From Stigmatella ashevillena (GTDB lineage: Bacteria > Myxococcota > Myxococcia > Myxococcales > Myxococcaceae), in the NCBI RefSeq assembly GCF_028368975.1, contig NZ_JAQNDM010000002.1, forward strand, positions 2,924,007-2,988,006: a stretch of DNA of 64,000 bases, read 5' to 3'. Each line of letters starts with the position of its first letter. The stretch's first letter is position 1. The position numbers were made by a program, and so were the translations under genes. Positions 53,739 to 62,676 of this stretch are shown piece by piece. The notes beneath the pieces were generated by a model, which made no database searches, was not told where the DNA came from, and saw only the letters and a program-made list of their open reading frames with translations.

Positions 53739-54277
53739 CGCTGCATGAAGCGTCTGCGACGCTCGCCGAGCAAGTCTTGAAGGTTCTCCAACAGCACGCC
53801 GTTGATGCTGTCGTGATCGGCGGCGTTGCGCTTGCGGCACACAACTACCTCCGAGCGACCGACGATTTGGACCTCGGCGTCAGTACAACGTGCGCCACAC
53901 TGCGCACGGTTCGAGATGAACTCCTGCTTCTAGGCCACACAGCAGTGCTCCGAGAACCAGACGGCGACGATCCCTTGGGCGGGACGATCGACGTGGAAGC
54001 CAAGTCCGGCGGATTCGTGCAAGTCGTCAACTTCGACAACAGCCCAAGCAATGGATTTCCCAGGGTCATTCGTGACGCGCTCCAAGCACTGGGGCCGTCT
54101 ACGGGCAGGCTGCGCGTCGCCCCGCTCCCCTACCTCATCGCGATGAAGCTCTACGCGGGAGGCCCCAAGTCGCGGCGGGACATCCAAGCGTTGGTCCAGA
54201 ACAACCCGGAGGCGGATTGGGAAGCGATTCGAACGCTCTGCAAGGGCTACAACCTGCAAACTTACGGGCTGTTCTAG
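53735..54277 (+). CDS. Nucleotidyltransferase-fold (MNT/AbiEii-like) protein
   Basis: 180 residues from a GTG. Nucleotidyltransferase signature V-I-G-G-V-A-L-A-A-H near residue 28 with R-A-T-D-D-L-D-L near 40 (the metal Asp pair), then I-D-V-E-A near 83. This is the layout of small MNT-type proteins often found with short partner genes in toxin-antitoxin or defence modules. Base composition is lower in GC than neighbours, and the pair is inserted between rnpB and housekeeping genes, suggesting transfer. Activity and target unknown. Confidence 0.78.
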   Translation: MTLHEASATLAEQVLKVLQQHAVDAVVIGGVALAAHNYLRATDDLDLGVSTTCATLRTVRDELLLLGHTAVLREPDGDDPLGGTIDVEAKSGGFVQVVNFDNSPSNGFPRVIRDALQALGPSTGRLRVAPLPYLIAMKLYAGGPKSRRDIQALVQNNPEADWEAIRTLCKGYNLQTYGLF

Positions 54278-54307
54278 AGCGACCCTTCCAGGGCGCTCCG
54301 ACTTTTT

Positions 54308-54859
54308 TCACGGTGCCACGGGCACCTGCGCCAGCAGGATGCGGTTCTGCCCATCGTTGCGCACTGCCTCTGGGTTGGTGAGCGGCATGCGCTTGTCGCC
54401 CCGCGGCTCCCAGAGCCCCATCCACACGTTGACCTGCGACAGGGCCGCCCCCGAGGGCACGTAGAGGGAGAACTCATCCTTCACCGTCTCCCCCGGCTTC
54501 CACTGCGTGGTGGCGTAGAGCCCGCTGGCCGGCTTGTGGTCCAGGTTCATCCGCTCCATCCGGCCGCTGGGGTCCTCCACGTGGACGAAGATGATGTAAT
54601 CCTCCTCGATGGCCTCGAGGACCTTGAAGAAGACGGTGATGCGGGCCTGCTCGCCGGGCCGTACCCGGCCGGGCTGCACCGAGGCGCCCACGATCTCCAC
54701 CTTCCCGCCCAGCTTGGCCCCGCTCTTGAGCGAGAGCACCGGCACCTCGGTCACTGTGGCCTGGCGGCGCTCGTTCTCGGTGGCTCCCCCGGGCGCTTCG
54801 ACGATGCAGGCGCAGAGCAGAAACAACGGAGGAAGGCGGAAAAGGAGCGGAAGGCGCAT
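54308..54859 (-). CDS. Exported lipoprotein of unknown function
   Basis: 183 residues. Signal with Cys near residue 16-18 (L-L-C-A-C). The mature part is all beta and contains R-P-G-E-Q-A-R-I-T-V-F-F-K near 70 and V-N-V-W-M-G-L-W-E-P-R near 148, the look of an immunoglobulin-like domain. No motif for an enzyme. Convergent with the nucleotidyltransferase gene and divergent from ftsY, whose promoter region (69 bases) it shares. Confidence 0.72.
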   Translation of the reverse strand: MRLPLLFRLPPLFLLCACIVEAPGGATENERRQATVTEVPVLSLKSGAKLGGKVEIVGASVQPGRVRPGEQARITVFFKVLEAIEEDYIIFVHVEDPSGRMERMNLDHKPASGLYATTQWKPGETVKDEFSLYVPSGAALSQVNVWMGLWEPRGDKRMPLTNPEAVRNDGQNRILLAQVPVAP

Positions 54860-54928
54860 GGTGGAGAGGGTTTTTACCGGTCCACGGGCGCTGCATCCAC
54901 CAGCGGATTGGTATAAGCGGTGCGCCCC

Positions 54929-56512
54929 ATGAAGACTCCGCCGCTCCTGGACGTCCTCGCCGCGCAGGTGCCCGCCCCCACGCCCGTGCCCCCTCCTCCG
55001 GCCGGGACCCCAGGCACGCCCCCAGGCTCCGAGACCGGGGTGCCGTCTGCCCCCGAGGCCAGCCCCGTGAGCACGGTGGTGGGCTACGGCGTCCTCGGCC
55101 TGTTCGTGCTGCTGATGCTGCTGGCGCTGCGAAAGCTCGTCCGCAAGCCTGCCCGTGCCCCCGAGCGGCCCGGAAAGCCCGCCGTGGCGCCAGAGCCCGG
55201 ACAGCCTTCGCTGCCCGCGCAGACGCCCCAGCTCCGCGTGGAGCTGCCCCCCTCGGAGGCGGAACAGGCCCTGCTGCGCGAGGCCGAGCAGGCCCACGCC
55301 CGCGTCCAGGAACTGTCCCGCCAGCGAGAAGAGGCCACCCGCGCGGCCCAGCAGGCCCGCGACGCCACGGAGCGCGCCCGCCTGGAGTCCGAGGCCCAGG
55401 CCCTCAAGGAGAAGGAAGAGGAGGAGAAGCGCGCCGAGTACCGCGCCAAGAAGGCCGCCGAGGAGGAAACCCGGGAGCGCCGCAAGCGAGAACGGGACGA
55501 GGCGGACCGGCTGGCCGCGGAGCAGAAGGCCCGCGAGGCCGCCGAAGCCGAGGCGGCCCAGCGCGCCGTGGAGGCCACCGAGCGAGCGAAGATTCAAGCC
55601 GAGGCAGGCCGGACGCTGGCCCAGGGCCTGGACAAGACGAAGAGCCAGGGCTTCATGGCCCGCCTCAATGGCCTGTTCGGCCAGAACCGCCAGGTGGACG
55701 AGTCCGTGCTGGCGGAGCTGGAGGAGATCCTCTTCACCGCCGACATCGGCGTGCGCACCGCGTCGAACCTGGTGGAGCTGGCCCGCGAGAAGCTCAAGCG
55801 CAACGAGCTGAGCAACCCCGAGCGCATCAAGGCCCTCATCCGCGAGGAGGTGGCCCGCATCGTCGATCTGCCCGTGCCGCGCTCGCTGGAGGGCGGTGGA
55901 CCGCCCCACGTGGTGATGGTGGTAGGCGTCAACGGCGCCGGCAAGACGACCACCATCGGCAAGCTGGCCGCCCAGCTCACCGGCCAGGGCAAGAAGGTCG
56001 TCCTCGCCGCGGGCGACACCTTCCGCGCCGCCGCGACCGAACAACTCGACGTGTGGGCCGAGCGCGCCAAGGCCGAGCTGGTCAAGGGCGAGGAGAACGG
56101 CGACCCCGGCGCGGTGGTGTTCAACGCGGTGAAGCGGGCCCAGGAGATCGGCGCCAGCGTCGTCATCGCGGACACGGCGGGCCGACTCCACACCAAGGCC
56201 CCGCTCATGGAGGAGCTCAAGAAGGTCAAACGCGTGCTGGGCAAGGCCCTGGAGGGCGCGCCCCACGAGGTGCTGCTGGTGCTCGATTCCACCAACGGTC
56301 AGAACGCCATCCAGCAGGCCAAGCAGTTCCACGAGGCGGTGGGCATCAACGCCATCGCGCTCACCAAGCTGGATGGCACCGCCAAGGGCGGCGTCATCAT
56401 CGGCATCTGCGATGAGCTGAAGCTGCCCGTCGTCTGGGTGGGCGTCGGCGAGAAGATCGCCGACCTGCGCCGCTTCGAGCCTCGGGACTTCGTGAAGGCG
56501 CTGTTCGACTGA
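54929..56512 (+). CDS. ftsY: Signal recognition particle receptor FtsY
   Basis: 527 residues from ATG 54929 (GTG at 54920 also possible). Proline-rich N terminus, one membrane helix (about 50-70), then a long Glu/Arg/Ala coiled region (about 100-230) as in other FtsY A-domains. The NG domain follows: G-V-N-G-A-G-K-T-T-T near 333, D-T-F-R-A-A-A near 360, D-T-A-G-R near 413, T-K-L-D-G near 477. GTPase that docks ribosome-SRP complexes at the inner membrane. The extra TM helix makes it a membrane-anchored version. Confidence 0.95.
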   Translation: MKTPPLLDVLAAQVPAPTPVPPPPAGTPGTPPGSETGVPSAPEASPVSTVVGYGVLGLFVLLMLLALRKLVRKPARAPERPGKPAVAPEPGQPSLPAQTPQLRVELPPSEAEQALLREAEQAHARVQELSRQREEATRAAQQARDATERARLESEAQALKEKEEEEKRAEYRAKKAAEEETRERRKRERDEADRLAAEQKAREAAEAEAAQRAVEATERAKIQAEAGRTLAQGLDKTKSQGFMARLNGLFGQNRQVDESVLAELEEILFTADIGVRTASNLVELAREKLKRNELSNPERIKALIREEVARIVDLPVPRSLEGGGPPHVVMVVGVNGAGKTTTIGKLAAQLTGQGKKVVLAAGDTFRAAATEQLDVWAERAKAELVKGEENGDPGAVVFNAVKRAQEIGASVVIADTAGRLHTKAPLMEELKKVKRVLGKALEGAPHEVLLVLDSTNGQNAIQQAKQFHEAVGINAIALTKLDGTAKGGVIIGICDELKLPVVWVGVGEKIADLRRFEPRDFVKALFD

Positions 56513-56537
56513 CGCAGAAACGACCCGAGGGGGGCCC

Positions 56538-58319
56538 CTACGGGCTCATGGGCCCCAGGAAGTCCTCCAACAGCTTCAACGTCTCCTTGTCGAGTTGCGC
56601 GGCATCCACGCCCCCCATCAGAGCCCCCAGGCTCGGCTTGCCCAGGTCTTCATCCCCGTGGGTCTGCTCCCACCAGCGCTCCTGGAGACGGGCCAGCTCC
56701 CGGGCATTCGCCGGGGAGGCCTTGCCCAGCTCGCGCGTGAAGCCATCCACGCGGGCCCACTTGTAACGGTACGTGTCCACGTACGTGCGCAGCGCCCGCT
56801 GGAACGCGTCCTCTCCCACCAGCTTGCGCGCGGCATCGAACATCAACGGCGCCTTGCCATAGACGATGGCGCCGTACTCCATGGAGCTGGAGAACTGCTC
56901 GGTGGGCCGGTGCGCCGGGCCGTCCTCGCCTCCGGACATCCGGTACAGGTGGTAGGCGGACACCAACGCCTCCGCCTTCAAGACCTCGGCGGCGGGCTTG
57001 CCGTGGGCCCACTCGAAATAGAGCACCGCCGCATACTGAGTGAGCGCCTCGTCGGCCACCGGATCCTGGATGGGGTCCGAGCCCACCAACCCCGCGAAAT
57101 ACTGGTGCCCCACCTCGTGCGCGACGGTGAACTCCACCGTGCGCTCGAGCGTCTTCGCCAGGTGCGCGAAGGGCCCGCCGTCCATCCCCGCTCCGCCCAT
57201 GGCGGACATCCCCTTCAACAGCTCCTGGAACATCTCGAAGCCCTGAACCCCCGCCAGGATGCTGTTCGGGTCCGTGACGCCCCGGTACAGCGAGCTGCCC
57301 ACGGTGATGAGGCCCTGAAACTCCATGCCCCCCGCGCCATCGGACAGCGGCGCCTCCACGACGCGGAAAGACCGGTAGGGCAGCGGCCCGAGCCGCTGCT
57401 CGAACTCCGAGAGCGCGGAGGCGGTGTACTTCAGCACGCGCTTGCCCACCGCCGCGTCCTGGGCCGTGAAGAAGCTCTCGACGGTGACGCCGTTCACCGT
57501 GGTGGAGGCCTTCTGGTACCCCCGCGAGACGAACACCGGAAAGTCGCGCACCAGCGAAGCCGCGAAGGAGAAACGCGACCGGCCATCCTTGCCGGGCACC
57601 TCGCCCAGGGCCTCCCCCGTGGCATGCACCTCCCACCCCGCCGGCACCCCGATGGAGCCGAGCACATTCGAAGGCTCATACAACGCCAGATCACCAATGC
57701 CCGAGGGGCCTGCCCAGGGCTGCCCGTCCTCATTCAGCGGGGGCATCATCGGCACCACCCCCACCAGGCTCAGGAAGTCCGCCGAGGCAGCGAAAGAGCC
57801 ATAGTCCCCCGCGGGCCCCGAGGCGCCGATGGCGCCCAGCAGCGACCCCGCGTTCTTCTTCCCCTGCGGCACACTGGCTTGGAGCGCCACCTCGATGCGC
57901 ACCACCGTGCCCGGCTCCGCGGGGGGCTCCAGGCGGATCCGGAACAGCGTCGGCTCGGGCCGCTCCAGTGCCACTGGCTGGCCATTGAACCGGGCCTCCG
58001 AGAGCGTCACCCGCCGTCCGGACGCATTGGGAGTCGCCCGCAGAAACAACTCGGAGCGGGTCCGTCCCTTCACCGTCAGCTCCACCTGCACCTTGCCCCG
58101 GACCTCCCTCTTCAGCGGGTCCGCATCGAGCTGAATCCGGTAGAGCGGCAGTTCCTCCAGGGGGCCGAGCTGCTTGACGGCGCGCTCGCGCTCAGCGGGC
58201 TTGAGGTGCTGCAAACACAGTTGCACCTCCGGTGTGCTGCCCGCCAGCACCGGCGCAGTGACGAGCAGCGGCAGAAGGGCCAGCCACCGATGAGCGAACA
58301 CCCTGTGAGCGAAGACCAT
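56538..58319 (-). CDS. M1-family metallopeptidase, exported
   Basis: 593 residues. Signal peptide (residues 1-26), beta-rich N-terminal domain, then the peptidase: G-G-M-E-F near 330 takes the place of the G-A-M-E-N aminopeptidase motif, zinc motif H-E-V-G-H near 400 and the third ligand Glu near 419 (V-A-D-E-A-L-T-Q-Y). A late Tyr (M-E-Y-G-A-I-V-Y near 484) fits the family. Likely a periplasmic or secreted aminopeptidase or a related non-canonical M1 enzyme. Convergent with ftsY. Confidence 0.85.
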   Translation of the reverse strand: MVFAHRVFAHRWLALLPLLVTAPVLAGSTPEVQLCLQHLKPAERERAVKQLGPLEELPLYRIQLDADPLKREVRGKVQVELTVKGRTRSELFLRATPNASGRRVTLSEARFNGQPVALERPEPTLFRIRLEPPAEPGTVVRIEVALQASVPQGKKNAGSLLGAIGASGPAGDYGSFAASADFLSLVGVVPMMPPLNEDGQPWAGPSGIGDLALYEPSNVLGSIGVPAGWEVHATGEALGEVPGKDGRSRFSFAASLVRDFPVFVSRGYQKASTTVNGVTVESFFTAQDAAVGKRVLKYTASALSEFEQRLGPLPYRSFRVVEAPLSDGAGGMEFQGLITVGSSLYRGVTDPNSILAGVQGFEMFQELLKGMSAMGGAGMDGGPFAHLAKTLERTVEFTVAHEVGHQYFAGLVGSDPIQDPVADEALTQYAAVLYFEWAHGKPAAEVLKAEALVSAYHLYRMSGGEDGPAHRPTEQFSSSMEYGAIVYGKAPLMFDAARKLVGEDAFQRALRTYVDTYRYKWARVDGFTRELGKASPANARELARLQERWWEQTHGDEDLGKPSLGALMGGVDAAQLDKETLKLLEDFLGPMSP

Positions 58320-58372
58320 GGCCCCATGCTAATTGACCCCCGCCGAAACCGCTCGCTACAAGCCGGGAGGCC

Positions 58373-58960
58373 ATGACACCCCGTCAACTCTTGCTGACCC
58401 TCTCCGCGGTATCCGTCCTCGCCTGCACCAAGCAGGTGCCACCCGCCCCCACACGCTCCAGCCCGCAGGCAGTGCCCTTGCTGAAGGAAACCGCGGAGCA
58501 GGAGACCTCGCAGTTCGAGACACAGCGAGACGATGTGGAGATCGACACGCGAGACTTCGACCGCACCCCGCGCGTGGTGACCACGGGAGAGACGCCGCTG
58601 CTGCACCTCGAGGACTCGCGGGCGCGCCTCTATGGCAACGCGTCGGGCACAGGTGGCTTCTCGGTGGACAATTTCATCCTGTTCGAAGTGCTCGATGAGA
58701 AGGGCAAGGTGGTGAGCCGGGCGGCGGTGGGCTTCACCGACAGCGTCCTCATCGGCAAGGAGCAGGTGGACAACGTGGGGCGGAGGTCCTTCACCTTCGA
58801 GCCCGGCGAGGTGGACCTCACCGCCCAACTCCCCGAGAGCGCCCCGTTCAAGCTGCGCGCCACGGTGCTGGACTACTCGGGGGTGGGACGGGTGAGCGAC
58901 GTCTTCCTGCGGCTCGAGCCCCGAGGCTTCGGCCGCGAGGAGGACCTGCGCGGCCATTGA
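58373..58960 (+). CDS. Lipoprotein of unknown function
   Basis: 195 residues. Lipobox V-L-A-C (Cys18). A short linker is followed by a beta-rich domain (V-D-N-F-I-L-F-E-V-L-D near 100; A-T-V-L-D-Y-S-G-V-G near 163) of immunoglobulin-like look. Starts with GGGAGG two bases before the ATG. Divergent from the M1 peptidase gene. No family recognised. Confidence 0.75.
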   Translation: MTPRQLLLTLSAVSVLACTKQVPPAPTRSSPQAVPLLKETAEQETSQFETQRDDVEIDTRDFDRTPRVVTTGETPLLHLEDSRARLYGNASGTGGFSVDNFILFEVLDEKGKVVSRAAVGFTDSVLIGKEQVDNVGRRSFTFEPGEVDLTAQLPESAPFKLRATVLDYSGVGRVSDVFLRLEPRGFGREEDLRGH

Positions 58961-58990
58961 GCTGGGACGACCCGGGTCCCCACCGGTCTT

Positions 58991-60022
58991 TCACCCGGCC
59001 TGGCGCAGGGATTCACGTCCGGCGCGAAGCTGCTCATGGACCGCGTCAATCAAGCAGTCCGCGCGCAGGGGGCCCGACAGAAACTCCTGAGCCCCCAGGG
59101 CCCACGCCCGGTCCATGTCGCGAGACCGGCCAGCCAACAACAGCCGGGCATGGACGCCCCGCCGCTTCACACTCTCCACGGATTGCAGCGGGGCCAGCAC
59201 CACCGTGCGCGCACTGGCCTTGCGCACATCCTCGGTCCGCGCCACCTGCGCGTTCAGCCCCGCGCTGACCAACAACTCCATCAACCCCTGGGTGGCCTTG
59301 AGTCCCCAGCCGTACACCCACACCTCGGGCTCGGCCGACTTCGCCTTGCGACGGCCCACGTCCACCTTCGTCATCTCGGGCTCGGTGATGCGCGAGGCCA
59401 CCGGGATGTCGTCCGTCAGGGGCTTCATCACGGGCAGCCCGTTCTTGAAGGTATAGGCCGACTCCCGGCGCCGGAGCAGCCCGTCGAGCATCAAGCACTC
59501 CGAGCGCTCCGTCACCAGCGGCAGCTTCTCGTCGGCCTCGGGAAGGGGAATCGGATCCACCGGGCGCCGGGCATCTTGCAGGTGCGGGTAATAGAGCCGG
59601 TCGATGGCCTGGGAGATGGCGGCGTCGGTGGCCAGCAGCGTCACCACGCGCGTCTTGCCCGTGAGCCGGGCCACTTCGTCCAGGGCGACCGGATCCCCGG
59701 GCGCCGCGGTGGCCACCACCAGCACCGAGTCCCGAGGCCCCTCCTGACGCAAGGGAATGACCCGGCACGACTCCGCAACCCGCACCGGCAACACCTCGAC
59801 CAGTTGGGGATCCAATATCTCGGCGTCCAGATCCACCATGGGCAGCTGCGCCTGATTCGCCAGCACCTCGAGCACCTGCTGCGCGGTGCAGAACCCCAGA
59901 TCCACCACCACCTGGCCCAGCGGGGTGCCCCACTTGTGATGGAAGCCCAGGGCCGCGCGAAGCTGTAGCTCGTCCACGAGCCCTTCTGCTTGAAGCAGAT
60001 CCCCCAGCCGTTTCTTCCGCAT
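58991..60022 (-). CDS. MshEN/GspE-N domain protein with degenerate receiver-like end
   Basis: 343 residues from ATG 60022. The N-terminal 150 residues follow the MshEN (GspE N-terminal) pattern: L-G-D-L-L-Q-A-E-G-L-V near 6, L-G-Q-V-V-V-D-L-G near 33, V-I-P-L-R-Q-E near 90. Some MshEN domains bind c-di-GMP, so it may be a second-messenger sensor without an ATPase. A variable middle leads to a receiver-like fold (V-W-V-Y-G-W-G-L near 245, A-R-L-L-L-A-G-R-S near 300) lacking the phospho-Asp and Lys. Role unknown. Confidence 0.75.
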   Translation of the reverse strand: MRKKRLGDLLQAEGLVDELQLRAALGFHHKWGTPLGQVVVDLGFCTAQQVLEVLANQAQLPMVDLDAEILDPQLVEVLPVRVAESCRVIPLRQEGPRDSVLVVATAAPGDPVALDEVARLTGKTRVVTLLATDAAISQAIDRLYYPHLQDARRPVDPIPLPEADEKLPLVTERSECLMLDGLLRRRESAYTFKNGLPVMKPLTDDIPVASRITEPEMTKVDVGRRKAKSAEPEVWVYGWGLKATQGLMELLVSAGLNAQVARTEDVRKASARTVVLAPLQSVESVKRRGVHARLLLAGRSRDMDRAWALGAQEFLSGPLRADCLIDAVHEQLRAGRESLRQAG

Positions 60023-60240
60023 AGACCGTGCCCTCAGGTGGTGATGCTGGGAGAACCCCATTGCGTCCCGCGTGCCAGCCCTCCAGGGTCGTCCTGCATC
60101 TGCACACAAGGGGTTACACGCATCCCGAACCCCCGGACCTGATGACTCCTGTCACCAGGCTGGCGACACCGGTCACCAGCCCACGGCTCGAACCTCCGCC
60201 TTCATTTCCTGGAAAACAGTGAGGGCCTTTTTTCCGAAGC

Positions 60241-60246
60241 TATACT
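60241..60246 (+). promoter_or_regulatory. Possible sigma-70 -10 box (TATACT)
   Basis: TATACT lies 38 bases before the ATG of the PI-PLC-like gene, in a locally AT-rich stretch. No good -35 is present at 17 or 18 bases, so this is a weak candidate. Confidence 0.3.
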
Positions 60247-60283
60247 CCGCGCCGCACGGTCTTTGACTCCCAGGGAGTTTTCC

Positions 60284-61774
60284 ATGTCAGCGTCCCACCT
60301 TCGCCCGGAGGGCTTTGCGCGGCTCCTGCCCGGCCTCTCAGCCCTTCTCCTGCTCAGCGCGTGTGGTGTCACCGGCGAGCCCGAAGCGGCCTCTCTGGAC
60401 ACCCAGGAACAGCCCCTGGCCCTGGCGGACACATGGGCCGCGAAGGCGGCGCGCATCCAGCAGCGGGATCTCCAGGCCAACGTCCCGCTCAACCGCTGGC
60501 AGCGGCTGGGGACCCATAACTCCCACGTCGCCACGCCGTACACGAAGTGCGGCGCCGGGTTCTGTTACTACGTCCGCGCCAATCAGCACCGGAGTCTCTC
60601 GGCCCAGCTCGACATGGGCATCCGGACGCTCATGCTGGACGTCTACGACTACGGCTGTCAGTGGGGCTGGGGGGTCTGCTTTGGCCACGAGGGCGAGCAA
60701 TTCGTCCAATGGAGCGTCTCGCTCGAGGACGAGATCTCCCAGTGGATCAACTCCTCTCAAAATCAGGACGAGGTGCTCTTCCTGATCCTCGAAGACTATT
60801 TCAACGATGATGCCCGCAAGCGTCAGTTCTTCAGCGAGATCCGCTACCGCTTCGACCGGGATTACAGGCCGGGCGCGAACACGCCGGTGGGGTCGACCTC
60901 GGGCGATTTGATCTTCCGTCCTGTCGACAAGGAGCGCCTCTTCCCCTCTCGGTGGCCCACCCCGGCGGAGCTGGTCCAGCAGGGCAAGCGCATCGTCATC
61001 GCCGTCAAGGACCGCTCGAAGTACGAGGTGTCCCTGAGTGCCGAGGGCTACGCGGGCCCCATGAAGGACTGGTTCTTCTCGGTCAACTCCGTGGGCTACC
61101 CCTCGGTGCAGTACCCCTGGTACAGCGCCAACTTCGCTCCGGCCTTCGATGGGGCGCGCTGTGGCTCGACGGACATCAAGGATGGCGCCGGCAACACCAG
61201 CCCCTTGGGCCTTCAGTTCACCCAGTTCGAGGAGCTGAAGATCTGCGATCACTTCGAGGCGTGCTCGGGACTGTACGACACGAGCCCCTTCAACAAGCGC
61301 CTCGACGTCAAGGCGGTCGTGGACTGTGGCTTCAGCGTGGCCATGGATCAGGCCGAGGGTGACCCCAGCTACAACGGCCAGGGGTACGACTACTACTCCC
61401 GCACCCTGAAGCAGGCCATCTGGAGCTTCGCCGAAGGCGAGCCCAACGATGCCGGGGGTAACGAGGATTGCGCACAGATGACGCCGGGGGGCCGCTGGAA
61501 TGACCTGTCCTGCGACGGCTCTTCGCGCCGCCATGCCTGCAAGAAGAAGGACACCTCGTGCGATCCCGCCTCCTGCCCTGCGGACTTCTGGACCGTGTCG
61601 TCCTCCGCGGGCATCTGGTCCAACGGCCTGACGGCCTGCCCACAGGGCTATGCCTTCGGCGTCCCGCAGAACGGCTACGAGAACCGGAAGCTGCGCGAGC
61701 GCATCGGCAACGAGGACGTCTGGCTGAACCTCTCGGATCGCGACGTGGAAGGCCGCTGGAAGATCGCCCAGTAG
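60284..61774 (+). CDS. PI-PLC X-domain lipoprotein with C-type lectin-like end
   Basis: 496 residues from ATG 60284 (AGGGAG upstream). Lipobox L-L-S-A-C near residue 27. The PI-PLC X domain (about 70-370) has the first catalytic His in T-H-N-S-H near 84, L-D-V-Y-D-Y near 124 and the second His in C-F-G-H-E-G near 139. About 390-440 match the end of a C-type lectin-like domain: G-E-P-N-D-A-G-G-N-E-D-C-A, W-N-D-L-S-C, A-C-K-K-K. Further Cys pairs follow. Likely a secreted or surface phospholipase that binds glycans on prey or host; binding is inference. Confidence 0.78.
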   Translation: MSASHLRPEGFARLLPGLSALLLLSACGVTGEPEAASLDTQEQPLALADTWAAKAARIQQRDLQANVPLNRWQRLGTHNSHVATPYTKCGAGFCYYVRANQHRSLSAQLDMGIRTLMLDVYDYGCQWGWGVCFGHEGEQFVQWSVSLEDEISQWINSSQNQDEVLFLILEDYFNDDARKRQFFSEIRYRFDRDYRPGANTPVGSTSGDLIFRPVDKERLFPSRWPTPAELVQQGKRIVIAVKDRSKYEVSLSAEGYAGPMKDWFFSVNSVGYPSVQYPWYSANFAPAFDGARCGSTDIKDGAGNTSPLGLQFTQFEELKICDHFEACSGLYDTSPFNKRLDVKAVVDCGFSVAMDQAEGDPSYNGQGYDYYSRTLKQAIWSFAEGEPNDAGGNEDCAQMTPGGRWNDLSCDGSSRRHACKKKDTSCDPASCPADFWTVSSSAGIWSNGLTACPQGYAFGVPQNGYENRKLRERIGNEDVWLNLSDRDVEGRWKIAQ

Positions 61775-61827
61775 CCCGCCACCGAAACCGCTGACACCGC
61801 TCCAGGATCGACCACCGTGCGGGGGCC

Positions 61828-62658
61828 ATGGCATCTTCCGCCGCCATGCATCGCCCCCTGACCCGGCTGTCTTCCGATGCCCCCCTGCTCCACCGGTTCT
61901 TCCATTCGCTGGGGGGCTGGCGCCTGCGCCCCTCGCAGTCCTCCTGGAAGCTCGCCCACGGGCTCGTCAAAGCCCCTCCTTCCGCCACGGTCCTCGTCAA
62001 CGGAGAGCACCCGCTGAGCCTGAGCCTGGATGCGCAGACCGAGTGGCGCATCTACCAAGGCGTGCATGAGCAGACCGGCCTGTTCCTCGCCTCCCAGCTG
62101 GCGACTCCCGGAGGACTCTGCATCGACATGGGCGCCCACATTGGCCTGTACTCGGTGCTGCTGGCCTCGCTCGTAGGGCCGCAGGGCCGTGTCATCTCCT
62201 TCGAACCTTCCCCCTCCGTCCGCGAGCGGCTTCTGGCCAACACCCAAGCCCTGCCTCAGGTGACGGTGCTTCCCTGGAGCGAAGTCCGCCGCCTGGATGA
62301 GCTGCCCGAGGTACAGGCGCCCCGCCCCATCGATCTGCTCCACATCGATGGCGCAGGATGGGAGCCCAAGGTGTTCGACGGCGCCCCAGCGCTGCTTCGC
62401 GCTCACCGCTTCCAGGCGCTGCTCCTCGAGGTGGGCCCTGGCTTCGTCCAGCCGGGCCTCCTGGCGCCGCTCTTCCCCTTGAAACAGTACGCCCTCTTCA
62501 AGGTGCTCGCGCTGCCGTCACGCACCTCCTCTTTGCGGCTTCGGCCCGCCCTGGTTCCCGTGAACCTTCAGCAGCCGGACAACGCGCGGTTCCACCTGCT
62601 GGCGATCCGCCGGGAACGCATTGGACGCGTGGTGGACCTCATGGCCCGCGGAGAGTGA
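61828..62658 (+). CDS. FkbM-family methyltransferase, shortened
   Basis: 276 residues. SAM-binding region C-I-D-M-G-A-H-I-G-L-Y near residue 99 and S-F-E-P-S-P-S-V-R near 130 match FkbM. Between V-T-V-L-P near 150 and R-R-L-D-E-L near 155 the usual 30-40 residues (A-L-S-D to T-L-D) are absent, so the fold is trimmed; the late I-D-G-A-G-W-E-P-K-V block is present. Family members methylate sugars or natural products. Whether the trimmed protein works is uncertain. Confidence 0.75.
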   Translation: MASSAAMHRPLTRLSSDAPLLHRFFHSLGGWRLRPSQSSWKLAHGLVKAPPSATVLVNGEHPLSLSLDAQTEWRIYQGVHEQTGLFLASQLATPGGLCIDMGAHIGLYSVLLASLVGPQGRVISFEPSPSVRERLLANTQALPQVTVLPWSEVRRLDELPEVQAPRPIDLLHIDGAGWEPKVFDGAPALLRAHRFQALLLEVGPGFVQPGLLAPLFPLKQYALFKVLALPSRTSSLRLRPALVPVNLQQPDNARFHLLAIRRERIGRVVDLMARGE

Positions 62659-62676
62659 AGAACGCGCTGGAGCCGC

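Noticed and set aside
54860-56332. Long minus-strand open frame antisense to ftsY
   Set aside because: Low-complexity Leu/Gly/His product, no ribosome site, and fully overlaps the clear FtsY reading frame.
60128-60182. Partly symmetric CTGGCGAC/GTCACCAG repeats ahead of the PI-PLC-like gene
   Set aside because: The arms differ by one base in eight and the copy number is low; could be chance.
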